A DNA stretch of 64,000 nucleotides from Streptosporangium sp. NBC_01755 (GCF_035917995.1 NZ_CP109131.1:4712001-4776000); one strand, 5' to 3'; positions 1-9,108 are shown, counted from the stretch's first letter. Numbers and translations are program-made. Notes: generated by a model from the letters alone, not told the origin.

Positions 1-1
1 T

Positions 2-1390
2 TTGCTGGAGACCTCGCAGGGGGCACAGGTCGTGCTGGAGCATCACAGCGGGGTCAATCTGGACGAACCGTCCAACCGCTGGGCACGTCTGGCCGCGGAA
101 AACTGGGACGCTCCGTTCGTGGTGACGACCACCGTCCGGCTGTTCGAGGCTTTGTTCGACCGGAAACCCGCTGCCATGCGCCGACTGCACCGGCTGGCGG
201 GAGCGGTGATCGTGCTGGACGAAGTTCAATCACTACCGCACCAGATGCTGGTGCCGATTCTGGACGCCCTTCGAACGCTGGTCGACCACTTCGGGACGAC
301 CGTGCTCCTCACCTCGGCCACCCAGCCGGACTTCTGGCACCTGAGTCCTTTCGAAACCCTTCCGGCGACCGAGATCGTTGCTGATCCCGCCGCGCTGGTA
401 TCCCGGTTGCGGCGAGTCGAATTCGACTGGCGAATCGATCCCAGCCCCACCTTGGACGAACTCGCCGATGAGGCGGCCGCCCAGGAGCAGGCGCTGGTCG
501 TGGTCAACACCACCGCCGACGCCCGTACGGTGTTCAACATCTGGCGTACGCAGGTTCCCGAGGGTGTGGCCTGGCACCTGTCGACCCGGATGTGCGCCGC
601 ACATCGGCGCCGCGTGCTCGAAACGGTCCGTACTCGGTTAGCTGAGGGGATGCCGGTTCTTCTGGTGTCGACGCAGCTGATCGAGGCCGGGGTCGATGTC
701 GATTTTCCCCTCGTCTACCGGGTCATGGCGCCGGCGGATTCCTTGCTTCAGGCGGCGGGACGAGCCAACCGTGAAGGCAATCTGCTCGGCCTGGGAAAGG
801 TGGTCATTGTTGATCCCGAGGACGCCGGCCATCCACAGGCATACAAAACCCTGCTGGCTGCCACCCGCCTGTATTTCGGTCCAGGCAAGGCCGATCCCGA
901 CAATCTCGCTGCGCTACGCGGCTACTACCGGTCGGTGTACGGCGCACTGAACCTGGAGGATTCACGCAGCGCCGGTCAGCGAATTCAGGACGCCAGAGGC
1001 ATTCTGGACTTCCCCGCTGTGACCGACGGGCCGGCCGACCCTGTCACCGGTATCCGTGATCGCCGCTATGCCTTCCGTATGATCACCGATGACGGTGTCA
1101 GCGTGGTGACCTCACGAGGAGCGGTCGATGAGGAGCAGCGGGAACTCATCGATCAGGTCGTGGAACGGGTTCGTACCGCCGCCCGCCCCGACGGGGCCGA
1201 CCTGCGACTGCTTCAGCCGTACGTGACCACCGTGCACCCCTCCGCACTGCGAAAGCCCGGAGTGGTCGCCCTGATGAAACCAATCATTGGTGAGCCCGGA
1301 CGCGCCGGCTCTCTTGCCGAGTGGATCGGCGACTACGACTCTCACACCGGTATCGAACTCGACCCCCGCACCGAGGAGTTCATCTGTTGA
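2..1390 (+). CDS. cas3: CRISPR-associated helicase/nuclease Cas3, C-terminal part (type I-C)
   Basis: This is the C-terminal 462 residues of Cas3, the ATP-driven helicase-nuclease recruited by Cascade to unwind and degrade target DNA. The reading frame is open to the window edge, so the N-terminal HD nuclease domain and helicase motif I lie outside. Visible superfamily 2 helicase motifs are a DEVQ box (motif II, about residue 73 of the fragment), LLTSATQP (motif III), STQLIEAGVDVDF (motif V) and QAAGRANR (motif VI). The stop codon overlaps the TTG start of cas5c, as expected for one operon. The identity is secure from these motifs and from the complete I-C gene order downstream. Confidence 0.95.
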   Translation: MLETSQGAQVVLEHHSGVNLDEPSNRWARLAAENWDAPFVVTTTVRLFEALFDRKPAAMRRLHRLAGAVIVLDEVQSLPHQMLVPILDALRTLVDHFGTTVLLTSATQPDFWHLSPFETLPATEIVADPAALVSRLRRVEFDWRIDPSPTLDELADEAAAQEQALVVVNTTADARTVFNIWRTQVPEGVAWHLSTRMCAAHRRRVLETVRTRLAEGMPVLLVSTQLIEAGVDVDFPLVYRVMAPADSLLQAAGRANREGNLLGLGKVVIVDPEDAGHPQAYKTLLAATRLYFGPGKADPDNLAALRGYYRSVYGALNLEDSRSAGQRIQDARGILDFPAVTDGPADPVTGIRDRRYAFRMITDDGVSVVTSRGAVDEEQRELIDQVVERVRTAARPDGADLRLLQPYVTTVHPSALRKPGVVALMKPIIGEPGRAGSLAEWIGDYDSHTGIELDPRTEEFIC

Positions 1391-2070
1391 ACACGGTCAA
1401 ACCCTCATTACAGTTGCCGCGCTCCTCTGACGGTTCACCTCCGGTGGTGGTGCAGGTCGCGGGTGAGGCCGCGTTGTTCTCGCGGCCGGAGTTGAAGGCC
1501 GAGCGGCTGACCTATCCGGTGATGACACCGACTGCCGCCAGGGGAGTGCTGGAGGCGATCTTCTGGAAGCCGCAGATGCGCTACCGGGTGGTGGCCGTCG
1601 AAGTGCTCAAACCGATCAAACAGTTCACCATCCGGCGCAACGAGACCCATCAGGTGGTGTCGATGGCCGGGGCGCTGCGCGGGGATCGGGTGGACACCGC
1701 CGCCAATCGGGACCAACGCAACGCTGTGTGCCTGCGTGATGTGGCCTATCGGATCCACGCCCATATCGAGGCCGGTACGCAGGCCAACAAGAACGCCGCA
1801 GCCTACCGGGACCAGTTCCGGCGCAGGGTTACCCGAGGCTCCTGCTTCCACCAGCCGTTCCTGGGCACCAAGGAGTTCAGCGCGGACTTCGGCGATCCCG
1901 ACGACACACCGCCGATCAACCGGACCGAGGATCTGGGGGTGATGCTGCACACCATCCATTTCGGGCCACCGATCCAGATGGAGTGGTTCACCGCCCGACT
2001 CGACAATGGTGTGCTGTACGTGCCTGAACGCGGAATCCACGTCCCAGCGGTCTCGACCGGCGGTGGCTGA
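1387..2070 (+). CDS. cas5c: Cas5c (Cas5d), type I-C crRNA-processing endonuclease
   Basis: This is a 227-residue RAMP-fold protein. In type I-C systems, which lack Cas6, Cas5c cuts the repeat hairpin at its 3' base and stays bound to the crRNA 5' handle. Family hallmarks are LFSRPELKAERLTYPVMTP near residue 30, AIFWKP, the RRNE segment near residue 83, and GSCFHQPFLGTKEF in the C-terminal half. I place the start at TTG 1387. It overlaps the cas3 stop, has GAGGAG eight bases upstream, and gives the usual family length; the frame is open further upstream but overlaps cas3. The stop overlaps the cas8c ATG (TGATG), so translation is probably coupled. Confidence 0.93.
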   Translation: MNTVKPSLQLPRSSDGSPPVVVQVAGEAALFSRPELKAERLTYPVMTPTAARGVLEAIFWKPQMRYRVVAVEVLKPIKQFTIRRNETHQVVSMAGALRGDRVDTAANRDQRNAVCLRDVAYRIHAHIEAGTQANKNAAAYRDQFRRRVTRGSCFHQPFLGTKEFSADFGDPDDTPPINRTEDLGVMLHTIHFGPPIQMEWFTARLDNGVLYVPERGIHVPAVSTGGG

Positions 2071-3887
2071 TGCTGCTGGCACGCCTGGTGGAGTACGCCA
2101 GAGACCGCTTGATATCGCCACCGCCGTTCTACAGAGCACAGAAAGCCCAATGGATCCTGGAACTGCGGGCCGATGGTTCTCCGCTGTCGCCCACGCTGAC
2201 GCCCTTGGTCGACCCTGGCGATCCGCTGCGTAAGAACGGCGTCGAGTACGTGGTGCCCTCGATCACCAAAACTGTGGGCATCGAACCGAAGGTTGCCTTG
2301 GACAACCCGGAATACCTGCTGGGCTGGATCGCCAAAGTTGCCAAACCTGATCGGGTGGCCAAAGCCCATCAGGCATTCATCGACCTGACTGACCAGTGGG
2401 TGAAATCTGATCCTGACTCTCCCGCGCATACACTGCACCGCTTCCTGACCGAGGGACATGTTGAGCGGTTCACCGAGCAGGAAGGGTGGGGCCGGGGAGA
2501 CCTGATCTTGGTACGGATCCATGATGATTCGGTACCTGGGGGTGTCTTCCTGCACGAGACCGAATCGGCCCACCAGTTCTGGGACACGGTGGCTTATTCG
2601 CGAAAAGGTTTAGGAAACAGTGGGCTCTGCCTGGTCTGTGGCAGCATGGGGAAACTGCTGAAAACCATTCCCCAGCAGTTACCCGCGAGGCTGGTGCCAC
2701 AAGCAAGTCAGAGCGCGTCCCTGGTCAGCGTGAACAAGGCCACCCACGGCTTCGCCCTGCAGGAGCAACTCACCCACACTCCGATCTGCGTACAGTGCGG
2801 TCTGGCGGCGATGGGTGCGCTGGAAAGCCTGCTGGACCATCAGTGGAGAAGCGCGCTGACCGGGCAGAACACTCGCCTGGCCTGGTGGGTCACCGGAGAG
2901 AGCGACCTCACCTTGGATCCGCTGGACGACCCTCGTGCTCACCCCGAACAGGTGGCCCGCATCCTGGGCGCCGCAGCACGCGGCAGGCAGGCGGCCCCAC
3001 TGACTCAGGAGGACCTGAGCACCTTCTGCGCGGTCACCATCGGGGGCAACGTCTCACGGGTCATGGTCCGCGACTGGATCGAACTGCCCCTGGCTGATAT
3101 CCAGGACAACCTTGCGGCCTGGTTCACCGACCACGCGATCACCGATGCCTGGACCGGAGAGGTTCGCCACACCGGGCTTGGCAGGATGGCGTTGGCCGGT
3201 GGCCGCTGGCTGGGCGACCGCAAAATATATGCCGCCTTCGGTGCCTCCGGAGCCGATCGCCCCGACGGCCTGTATCAAGGACTGCTTCGCGCCGCCCTGC
3301 TGAACAAACCGTTGCCGCCCAAGCTGCTGGCCCACGTGGTCCACCGAATCCGAGCCGATGGCCGCCTGGACACCGAACGCGCGGCCCTGCTGCGCCTGGC
3401 ACTGGTCCGGCGACCCGGTATCTCCCATCCGGAGGCATACATGCCCTTGCTCAATCCCGATCATCATCAGCCGTCCTACCTGGCCGGTCGGCTCTTCGCC
3501 GTTCTCGAAGACGTGCAACTCTCGGCCTCTCGCGCGGGCGGTGACGACGCCCCCAACGTCACCTTCACCGACCGCTATTTCAGCCGAGCGGTGACCAGCC
3601 CCGCCGTCGCTCTGGTCGCCGGCCGAAAAGACGCGCGTGCCTGGCTCAAACGACTGCGCCGCGACCAGCCCGGTTGGGCCCAGCGCGCCCAAGAGACCCT
3701 GGACGATCTGTTCTCCCAGCTGGTAGTCGCCGGGGGCGTCCCGCACGGCGCAGTCCTGGCCGACCAGGCGGCCTTCATCCTGGGCTACCACCACCAGCGC
3801 GCCACCACCCGAGCCGAGCGTATCGCCAGCAAAGCAGCCAAAACCTCCAACCAGCAGCTCGACCCGCAAGAAGGAGCTCGCGCATGA
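2070..3887 (+). CDS. cas8c: Cas8c (Csd1), large subunit of the type I-C Cascade
   Basis: This is a 605-residue large subunit of the I-C effector, the component that reads the PAM and helps recruit Cas3. The length is typical of Csd1 proteins. Two CxxC pairs (CLVCG near residue 187 and CVQCG near residue 243) form the zinc-finger-like element seen in this family. The ATG overlaps the cas5c stop, and its own stop overlaps the cas7c ATG (ATGA). Assignment rests on length, the Cys pairs and its position between cas5c and cas7c; sequence conservation in this family is low. Confidence 0.9.
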   Translation: MLLARLVEYARDRLISPPPFYRAQKAQWILELRADGSPLSPTLTPLVDPGDPLRKNGVEYVVPSITKTVGIEPKVALDNPEYLLGWIAKVAKPDRVAKAHQAFIDLTDQWVKSDPDSPAHTLHRFLTEGHVERFTEQEGWGRGDLILVRIHDDSVPGGVFLHETESAHQFWDTVAYSRKGLGNSGLCLVCGSMGKLLKTIPQQLPARLVPQASQSASLVSVNKATHGFALQEQLTHTPICVQCGLAAMGALESLLDHQWRSALTGQNTRLAWWVTGESDLTLDPLDDPRAHPEQVARILGAAARGRQAAPLTQEDLSTFCAVTIGGNVSRVMVRDWIELPLADIQDNLAAWFTDHAITDAWTGEVRHTGLGRMALAGGRWLGDRKIYAAFGASGADRPDGLYQGLLRAALLNKPLPPKLLAHVVHRIRADGRLDTERAALLRLALVRRPGISHPEAYMPLLNPDHHQPSYLAGRLFAVLEDVQLSASRAGGDDAPNVTFTDRYFSRAVTSPAVALVAGRKDARAWLKRLRRDQPGWAQRAQETLDDLFSQLVVAGGVPHGAVLADQAAFILGYHHQRATTRAERIASKAAKTSNQQLDPQEGARA

Positions 3888-4762
3888 GCGCACACCTGGA
3901 CCCGGCCGTCCGGCACGACATCGTGTTGCTGTTTGACGTCACCGACGGCAACCCCAACGGCGACCCGGACGCGGGTAACCAGCCACGCACCGACGACGAG
4001 ACCGGCCAGGGCCTGGTCACCGATGTCGCGCTCAAGCGCAAGATCCGCGACGTCATTCCCCAGATCAAGCCCGCAGACGATCGCTACGGCATCTTCGTCG
4101 AAGCCGGACACGCCCTCAACCCGCGCATCGAGCAGGCCCGCACCATCACCAAGGGCACGACCGAGGAACAGCAGCGCTGGCTGTGTGACCGCTATGTTGA
4201 CATCCGCCTGTTCGGCGCGGTGCTCAGTACCGGCAAGAAGGAAGAGGGAAGCAAAACCGCCGGAGCGGGACAGGTACGCGGCCCCCTGCAGTTCACCTTC
4301 GCACGCAGTCTGGACCCGGTACTGCCCAGTGACAACGCCATCACCCGCGTCACCCCTACTCGGCAAGAAGACCTCGACTCGGGTAAGCGCACCGAGATGG
4401 GTTCCAAATGGACCCTTCCCTACGGGCTCTACCGAGCCCACGCCTTCTACTCCGCTGGACGCGCGGCCAAGACCGGCGTCACCGGCGAAGACCTGCAAAC
4501 CCTGTGGACGGCCCTGACCCTGATGTTCGACCATGACCGCTCCGCCGCACGCGGAGAGATGAGACTGTGCGGCCTGTACGTCTACAGCCACCCCAACGCC
4601 CTCGGCGTGGCACCCGCGGCGGCCCTTTCCAGCCGCATCCGGGTGGAGCGTTCCGACACTGAAAAGCCGCCGCGCCACTACACCGACTACCGGCGCGTCA
4701 TCGCCAACGACGACCTGCCAGAAGGCGTCACCTTCTGGACAGCAGTGGATCTGTGGCCCTGA
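3884..4762 (+). CDS. cas7c: Cas7c (Csd2), type I-C Cascade backbone subunit
   Basis: This is a 292-residue RAMP protein that multimerises along the crRNA spacer to form the Cascade backbone. The N-terminus is diagnostic: HDIVLLFDVTDGNPNGDPD followed by PRTDDETGQGLVTDVALKRKIRD. A later segment, KWTLPYGLYRAHAFYS, is also characteristic. I chose ATG 3884, which overlaps the cas8c stop and has AAGGAG eight bases upstream. A longer frame reaching back to 3674 lies inside cas8c and is not needed. The 3' end overlaps the cas4 start by 10 nt. Confidence 0.95.
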   Translation: MSAHLDPAVRHDIVLLFDVTDGNPNGDPDAGNQPRTDDETGQGLVTDVALKRKIRDVIPQIKPADDRYGIFVEAGHALNPRIEQARTITKGTTEEQQRWLCDRYVDIRLFGAVLSTGKKEEGSKTAGAGQVRGPLQFTFARSLDPVLPSDNAITRVTPTRQEDLDSGKRTEMGSKWTLPYGLYRAHAFYSAGRAAKTGVTGEDLQTLWTALTLMFDHDRSAARGEMRLCGLYVYSHPNALGVAPAAALSSRIRVERSDTEKPPRHYTDYRRVIANDDLPEGVTFWTAVDLWP

Positions 4763-5397
4763 CCACCGATGACGGGAGCGCGGAACTGGTCAGCATCCCG
4801 CTGTCGGCGCTGGAACACCTGACCTACTGCCGACGCCAGGCGGCCTTGATCCACGTCGAGGCCACCTGGACCGACAACGTCGACACCGTACGCGGCGAAC
4901 TCGCACACGCCGTCGTCGACCTACCGGGTACCCGTCGGCGGCGCAGTGTGGCCCTGGTGCGTTCTCTGCCGGTCCGCAGCCGTGTTCACGGCCTGCACGG
5001 TGTCTGCGACCTGGTGGAGATCGAAGGCGACCACGCCACACCCGTGGAGTACAAGGTCGGCCCCTACCATCCTCAGGGGCCGGCCGACCTCCAACTCGCA
5101 GGTCAGGCCGTCTGCCTGGCGGAAGCCGGCTACGCCGTACCCGAGGGCTACATCTACTCCGCCGCCGACCGTCGTCGCCACCAGATACCTATCACCCCTG
5201 AACTGATCACTCGTACCCTCGAAGCCACTGTCGCAATGCGTGATCTCCTGCTCCAGGACAGGCTCCCTCCCGCCCACAACGACCGCCGTTGCCGTCGCTG
5301 CTCGCTCCGCGATGACTGCATGCCCGAACTCACCCACACATCGCACCGGACCACCACCCCTTTTGAAATCCGTCCGTTGGGAACCTGGCGTGACTGA
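4753..5397 (+). CDS. cas4: Cas4, RecB-like exonuclease of CRISPR adaptation
   Basis: This is a 214-residue Cas4 that trims prespacers and helps choose PAM-adjacent ends together with Cas1-Cas2. It carries the expected single N-terminal Cys (YCRRQ, residue 26) and a C-terminal Cys triad (RRCRRCSLRDDC), the ligands of a 4Fe-4S cluster. The RecB nuclease core is visible as PVEYKVG and QLAGQAVCL. The start is GTG 4753 inside the end of cas7c. The stop overlaps cas1, so expression is coupled to the adaptation genes. Confidence 0.94.
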   Translation: MALTTDDGSAELVSIPLSALEHLTYCRRQAALIHVEATWTDNVDTVRGELAHAVVDLPGTRRRRSVALVRSLPVRSRVHGLHGVCDLVEIEGDHATPVEYKVGPYHPQGPADLQLAGQAVCLAEAGYAVPEGYIYSAADRRRHQIPITPELITRTLEATVAMRDLLLQDRLPPAHNDRRCRRCSLRDDCMPELTHTSHRTTTPFEIRPLGTWRD

Positions 5398-6412
5398 ACT
5401 CCTCAACACCCTGTACGTCCAGACGCCCGGTAGCAGCCTGCACCTGGAAAACGACACCCTCCGAGTGGTTCACCCCGACCAGCCCGGCCGTAAGATTCTG
5501 CCGCTCGCGCGCATCGACCATCTGGTGTTGTTCGGCGGCGTCACCATCACCGATGATCTGCTGCTGCGCTGCGCCGATGACCGTCGCAGTATCAGCTGGC
5601 TGACCGGCTTCGGACGTTTCCGCGCCCGCGTGTGTGGCCCCACAGCGGGGAACCCACTGCTGCGCCGCTCCCAACATCGTGCCCATGACGATGAAGCCTG
5701 GCGGCTTTCCATCGCTCAGCGCATGGTCGCCGGAAAGATCCACAACAGCCGGCAGGTGCTCCTCCGTGCCGCTCGGGACGCCAGCGGCGCCAAACAGAGC
5801 ACTCTTCGCGCAGCCGCCGAGCGCAACGCCGTCGCGCTGACCCAAACGGGCCAAGCCGATGACATCTCGGTCCTGATGGGTACCGAGGGCATGGCCGCCC
5901 GTGACTACTTCGCAGCCCTGCCCGCGATGTGTCCCAGCGCCGCCACGCCCTTCCAACGTACCCGCCGCCCTCCGGCCGACCCGGTCAACTGCCTGCTGTC
6001 ATTTCTGTACGGCATGTTGCGCGTCGCGGTCCATGGAGCCCTGGAACAGGCTGGACTTGATCCCTACATCGGGTTCCTGCACGGCGTACGGCCAGGAAAG
6101 CCCGCTCTGGCGCTGGACCTGATGGAGGAGTTCAGGCCGCTGCTGGCCGACAGGCTCGTCATGACCATGCTCAACCGCAAAGAGCTCAGCGAAGGCGACT
6201 TCGAACGCCTACCCGGGGACGTGGTCCGTCTCACCGACAACGCCCGGCGTACCGTCCTGAACGCCTGGCAGACCAGCCGCCAACGGACCTGGCCACATGC
6301 TCACCTGCAACGCGAGGTGCCCGCCGCACTTCTGCCCCTCATTCAGGCCCGGCTGCTGGCCCGACACCTGCGCGGTGATCTGGATGAATACCTCCCATGG
6401 ACTGTGAACTGA
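5390..6412 (+). CDS. cas1: Cas1 integrase, type I-C
   Basis: This is the 340-residue metal-dependent integrase that, with Cas2, inserts new spacers at the leader-repeat junction. The N-terminus (ELLNTLYVQTPGSSLHLENDTLRV) is typical of I-C Cas1. Predicted metal ligands are E166 in LMGTEGMAARDYF, H231 in FLHGVRPGKP and E246 in ALDLMEEF. The start is GTG 5390, overlapping the cas4 stop; an upstream ATG at 5240 in the same frame lies inside cas4 and would add unrelated residues. This protein is directly relevant to the shifted repeat register in the adjacent array. Confidence 0.95.
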   Translation: MTELLNTLYVQTPGSSLHLENDTLRVVHPDQPGRKILPLARIDHLVLFGGVTITDDLLLRCADDRRSISWLTGFGRFRARVCGPTAGNPLLRRSQHRAHDDEAWRLSIAQRMVAGKIHNSRQVLLRAARDASGAKQSTLRAAAERNAVALTQTGQADDISVLMGTEGMAARDYFAALPAMCPSAATPFQRTRRPPADPVNCLLSFLYGMLRVAVHGALEQAGLDPYIGFLHGVRPGKPALALDLMEEFRPLLADRLVMTMLNRKELSEGDFERLPGDVVRLTDNARRTVLNAWQTSRQRTWPHAHLQREVPAALLPLIQARLLARHLRGDLDEYLPWTVN

Positions 6413-6413
6413 C

Positions 6414-6704
6414 ATGGACTTGCTGGTGACCTACGACGTGGAGACCATCACAAAGGAGGGGCAGGCACGGCTGCGCCGGGTCGCGAAGATCTGCGAGGGT
6501 TACGGCCACCGCGTCCAGAAATCGGTCTTCGAAATCGTGTGCTCCGAGGCGGACAAGCTCCGCCTGGTCGCAGCTCTTACCCATACCATCGATCACAGCA
6601 GCGACACGGTGCGCATCTACCGCCTCCCCGCCCAGGCGCTGGACGACGTCGAACACCTGGGCATCAGACGGGCCATTGACCCCCGAGGCCCCTTGGTGAT
6701 CTAG
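6414..6704 (+). CDS. cas2: Cas2, adaptation-complex subunit
   Basis: This 96-residue ferredoxin-fold protein dimerises and bridges two Cas1 dimers; the complex measures spacer length and holds the repeat. The N-terminus MDLLVTYDVET has the conserved Asp near residue 8, followed by RLRRVAKICEGYGHRVQKSVFEI, which is diagnostic of the family. The ATG is one base after the cas1 stop. It is the last gene of the cas operon, and the array begins 125 bp downstream. Confidence 0.95.
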   Translation: MDLLVTYDVETITKEGQARLRRVAKICEGYGHRVQKSVFEIVCSEADKLRLVAALTHTIDHSSDTVRIYRLPAQALDDVEHLGIRRAIDPRGPLVI

Positions 6705-6829
6705 GAACCTCCGGTATGCCCGCGACACGCCACCTGTTCCGAACCGGAAATCAACACCAATCGGGCATTTCTCCCCACCTGTCGGATGCTTCTTCGTTGA
6801 GAAATGGTTAAAATCCCAGCTCAAGAACG
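6705..6829 (+). promoter_or_regulatory. CRISPR leader
   Basis: This is a 125 bp non-coding stretch between cas2 and the first repeat, more AT-rich than its surroundings, with GAAATGGTTAAAATC at 6801-6815. Its position next to cas2 and at the intact end of the array marks it as the leader; the opposite end of the array has a degenerate repeat. A TAAAAT element at 6809-6814 could serve as a -10 box for pre-crRNA transcription. The leader now ends at CAGCACCGC, an imperfect copy of the repeat's own first nine bases. Confidence 0.75.
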
Positions 6830-7836
6830 CAGCACCGCCAGCACCGGCCCTCCGGGGTCGGTGAGCCACCATCGCTGTCGCCTCTCTCCCGGCCCTTGCA
6901 GGGCAGCACCGCCAGCACCGGCCCTCCGGGGTCGGTGAGCCGGCCCCAAGGCCCGGATCCGCAACAACGTGCTCACCCAGCACCGCCAGCACCGGCCCTC
7001 CGGGGTCGGTGAGGCTCTTCACGCAGGACGGCACACCGCTGCCCCGCTCCCCAGCACCGCCAGCACCGGCCCTCCGGGGTCGGTGAGGACCCACAGCCAG
7101 GGGGTTGTGCCCCGGTAGAGCGGCCAGCACCGCCAGCACCGGCCCTCCGGGGTCGGTGAGGATCGCAACCAGGGACCGGACGGGGAGCCCATGGAGCAAT
7201 GCATGCCAGCACCGGCCCTCCGGGGTCGGTGAGGATCGCAACCTCGTCAGCGATGTGAGCGTGCAGCATGCTCTTGATCCAGCACCGGCCCTCCGGGGTC
7301 GGTGAGGATCGCAACCACCATGGAGGTCGTCATGCCGCTGGTGTCGATCACGGCCAGCACCGGCCCTCCGGGGTCGGTGAGGATCGCAACGCGGATGTTC
7401 CAGCCGTCGCCGCCTCCGAGGTCGTACCAGCACCGGCCCTCCGGGGTCGGTGAGGATCGCAACGGGTACTCGCCCTGGGCCTCGGGCAACGTGTCGTAGC
7501 CCAGCACCGGCCCTCCGGGGTCGGTGAGGATCGCAACCGCAACCACAGCGGCGAGCCCCGCACCGCTCGCGACTTCCAGCACCGGCCCTCCGGGGTCGGT
7601 GAGGATCGCAACAAGACAACGGAGGCAGTCAGGGTGTGGCAGCACACGACCAGCACCGGCCCTCCGGGGTCGGTGAGGATTGCAACCTGGTCGAAATCGG
7701 GGAAGTCGCGGTCGAGCTGGTCGGCCAGCACCGGCCCTCCGGGGTCGGTGAGGATCGCAACGTGGACTCATACAGGCGGTAGACGGCCTCGATCTGGTCC
7801 CAGCACCGGCCCTCCGGGGTCGGTGAGGGGCGCAGC
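6830..7836 (+). CRISPR. Type I-C CRISPR array, 14 repeats and 13 spacers, with shifted leader-proximal repeats
   Basis: The bulk repeat is 37 nt. It starts CCAGCACCGGCC, contains a 9 bp stem with a TCCG loop, and ends AGGATCGCAAC. It occurs at 7206, 7279, 7354, 7427, 7501, 7576, 7650 (one C-to-T change), 7725 and 7800; the last copy is degenerate at its 3' end. Repeats at 6830, 6904, 6978 and 7052 are 36 nt: they carry an extra CAGCACCGC at the 5' end and lack GATCGCAAC at the 3' end. The repeat at 7125-7169 has both extensions. Spacers are 36-38 nt, at 6866-6903, 6940-6977, 7014-7051, 7088-7124, 7170-7205, 7243-7278, 7316-7353, 7391-7426, 7464-7500, 7538-7575, 7613-7649, 7687-7724 and 7762-7799. 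The stem leaves exactly 11 nt at the 3' end, the handle length expected for Cas5c processing. Confidence 0.98.
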
Positions 7837-7894
7837 AATCAGGGCACTGAGTCGCCGCGTGTTCTTCGGCGAAACCGCCGGGCGGCGGGCACAG

Positions 7895-8080
7895 GCCATC
7901 CACTTCGTGTTCCTGGTCGCTGTGGTTGATCGCGAAGAGCCAGTCGCCGCGTCGTACGAACTTCCAGGCCCAGCAGGCGGGCGTAGGCGGCGTCGGACAG
8001 GTGGGTGGAGACGTACAGGACCGTTCCGGAGCCGTACGGGTGGTGGGTGATCGCGGGTTGGTCAGAGAGGGTATCGTCCC
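7895..8080 (-). pseudogene. Remnant of a GH42-type beta-galactosidase, C-terminal domain
   Basis: The minus strand encodes [22 protein letters not shown], typical of the C-terminal part of glycoside hydrolase family 42 enzymes. After a frame change near 7965 it continues with FVRRGDWLFAINHSDQEHEV, the next conserved block of the same domain. Roughly 20 residues expected between the two blocks are missing, and no catalytic domain is present. This is a decayed fragment beside the distal end of the array. The family assignment is by recognition of these two blocks only. Confidence 0.6.
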
Positions 8081-8227
8081 GACGCTCATCGGGCTCATCC
8101 TGGCCGCCACGGCCGTACGTGGTTGAAAGCGGTTTTCCGGGTACGGGCGCTGCAAGGGGAAGCATCGGCCCAGACGCCGCGGTGGCCGTTTCGAACCGTG
8201 ATTTTGATCAATTATGAGGAGAACACC

Positions 8228-9094
8228 ATGACGAGTACGGAACGTCCCGCCGAGGCGTCGGGCCAGTTCGCGATCGGGGGCGACCTCACGGTCAACCGCC
8301 TGGGGTACGGGGCGATGCAGCTCACCGGGAAAGGCGTGTGGGGAGAACCGAGCGACCCTGAGGAGGCGGTCCGCGTGCTGCGTCGCGCCGTCGAGTTGGG
8401 TGTTGACTTCATCGACACCGCCGACTCCTACGGCCCGTTCGTCTCCGAGCTGCTGATCAGGAAGGCGCTGCACCCCTACCCCGAGGACCTGGTCATCGCG
8501 ACCAAGGCGGGGCTCACCCGGTCGGGCCCCGACGACTGGCGCCCGGTCGGCCGCCCCGAGTACCTGCGCCAGCAGGCCGAGCTGAGCCTGCGCCACCTCG
8601 GCGTGGAGCGGATCGACCTGTTCCAGCTGCACCGCATCGACGCGAAGGCGCCCCTCGCCGACCAGGTCGGGGAGCTCGCCCTGCTGCAGCAGGAGGGCAA
8701 GATCCGGCACATCGGCCTCAGCGAGGTCAGCGTCGAGCAGGTCGAGGAGGCGAGCAGGTTCGCGAGGATCGTCTCGGTGCAGAACCTCTACAACCTCGCC
8801 CAGCGCGACGCCGAGCCGCTGCTGGAGTACTCCGAGGCCAACGGCATCGGCTTCATCCCGTGGTTCCCGCTCGCCACCGGCAAGCTGGCCGAGGAGGGCG
8901 GCCCGCTCGCCGAGGCGGCCAGGGCACACGGCGTCACCCCGTCGCAGCTGGCTCTGGCCTGGCTGCTGAAGCGCTCCCCGGTGATGCTCCCCATCCCCGG
9001 CACCTCGAAGGTCGCCCACCTGGAGGACAACGTCGCCGCCGCAGGCGTCGAACTGACCGACGAGGAGTTCGCGGCCCTGTCCAAGGGGGCCTGA
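8228..9094 (+). CDS. Aldo/keto reductase
   Basis: This is a 288-residue NADPH-dependent oxidoreductase with a TIM-barrel fold. The catalytic tetrad is visible: D63 and Y68 in [10 protein letters not shown]93 in ATKAG and H135 in FQLHRID. The C-terminal [14 protein letters not shown] is the usual cofactor-phosphate binding segment. I chose ATG 8228 with AGGAGA about six bases upstream; the frame extends further 5' but without a ribosome site. It is flanked by decayed genes and followed by a hairpin terminator, so it is probably transcribed alone. The substrate cannot be told from the sequence. Confidence 0.92.
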   Translation: MTSTERPAEASGQFAIGGDLTVNRLGYGAMQLTGKGVWGEPSDPEEAVRVLRRAVELGVDFIDTADSYGPFVSELLIRKALHPYPEDLVIATKAGLTRSGPDDWRPVGRPEYLRQQAELSLRHLGVERIDLFQLHRIDAKAPLADQVGELALLQQEGKIRHIGLSEVSVEQVEEASRFARIVSVQNLYNLAQRDAEPLLEYSEANGIGFIPWFPLATGKLAEEGGPLAEAARAHGVTPSQLALAWLLKRSPVMLPIPGTSKVAHLEDNVAAAGVELTDEEFAALSKGA

Positions 9095-9108
9095 GAGAGG
9101 AGGACGGA

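Noticed and set aside
3674-3883. N-terminal extension of cas7c
   Set aside because: It lies inside cas8c, and the ATG at 3884 has a good ribosome site and the conserved Cas7c start.
7800-7836. Last repeat as evidence for a second leader at the right end
   Set aside because: Its 3' end has three substitutions, typical of the oldest, trailer-side repeat; the side next to cas2 has the leader-like sequence.
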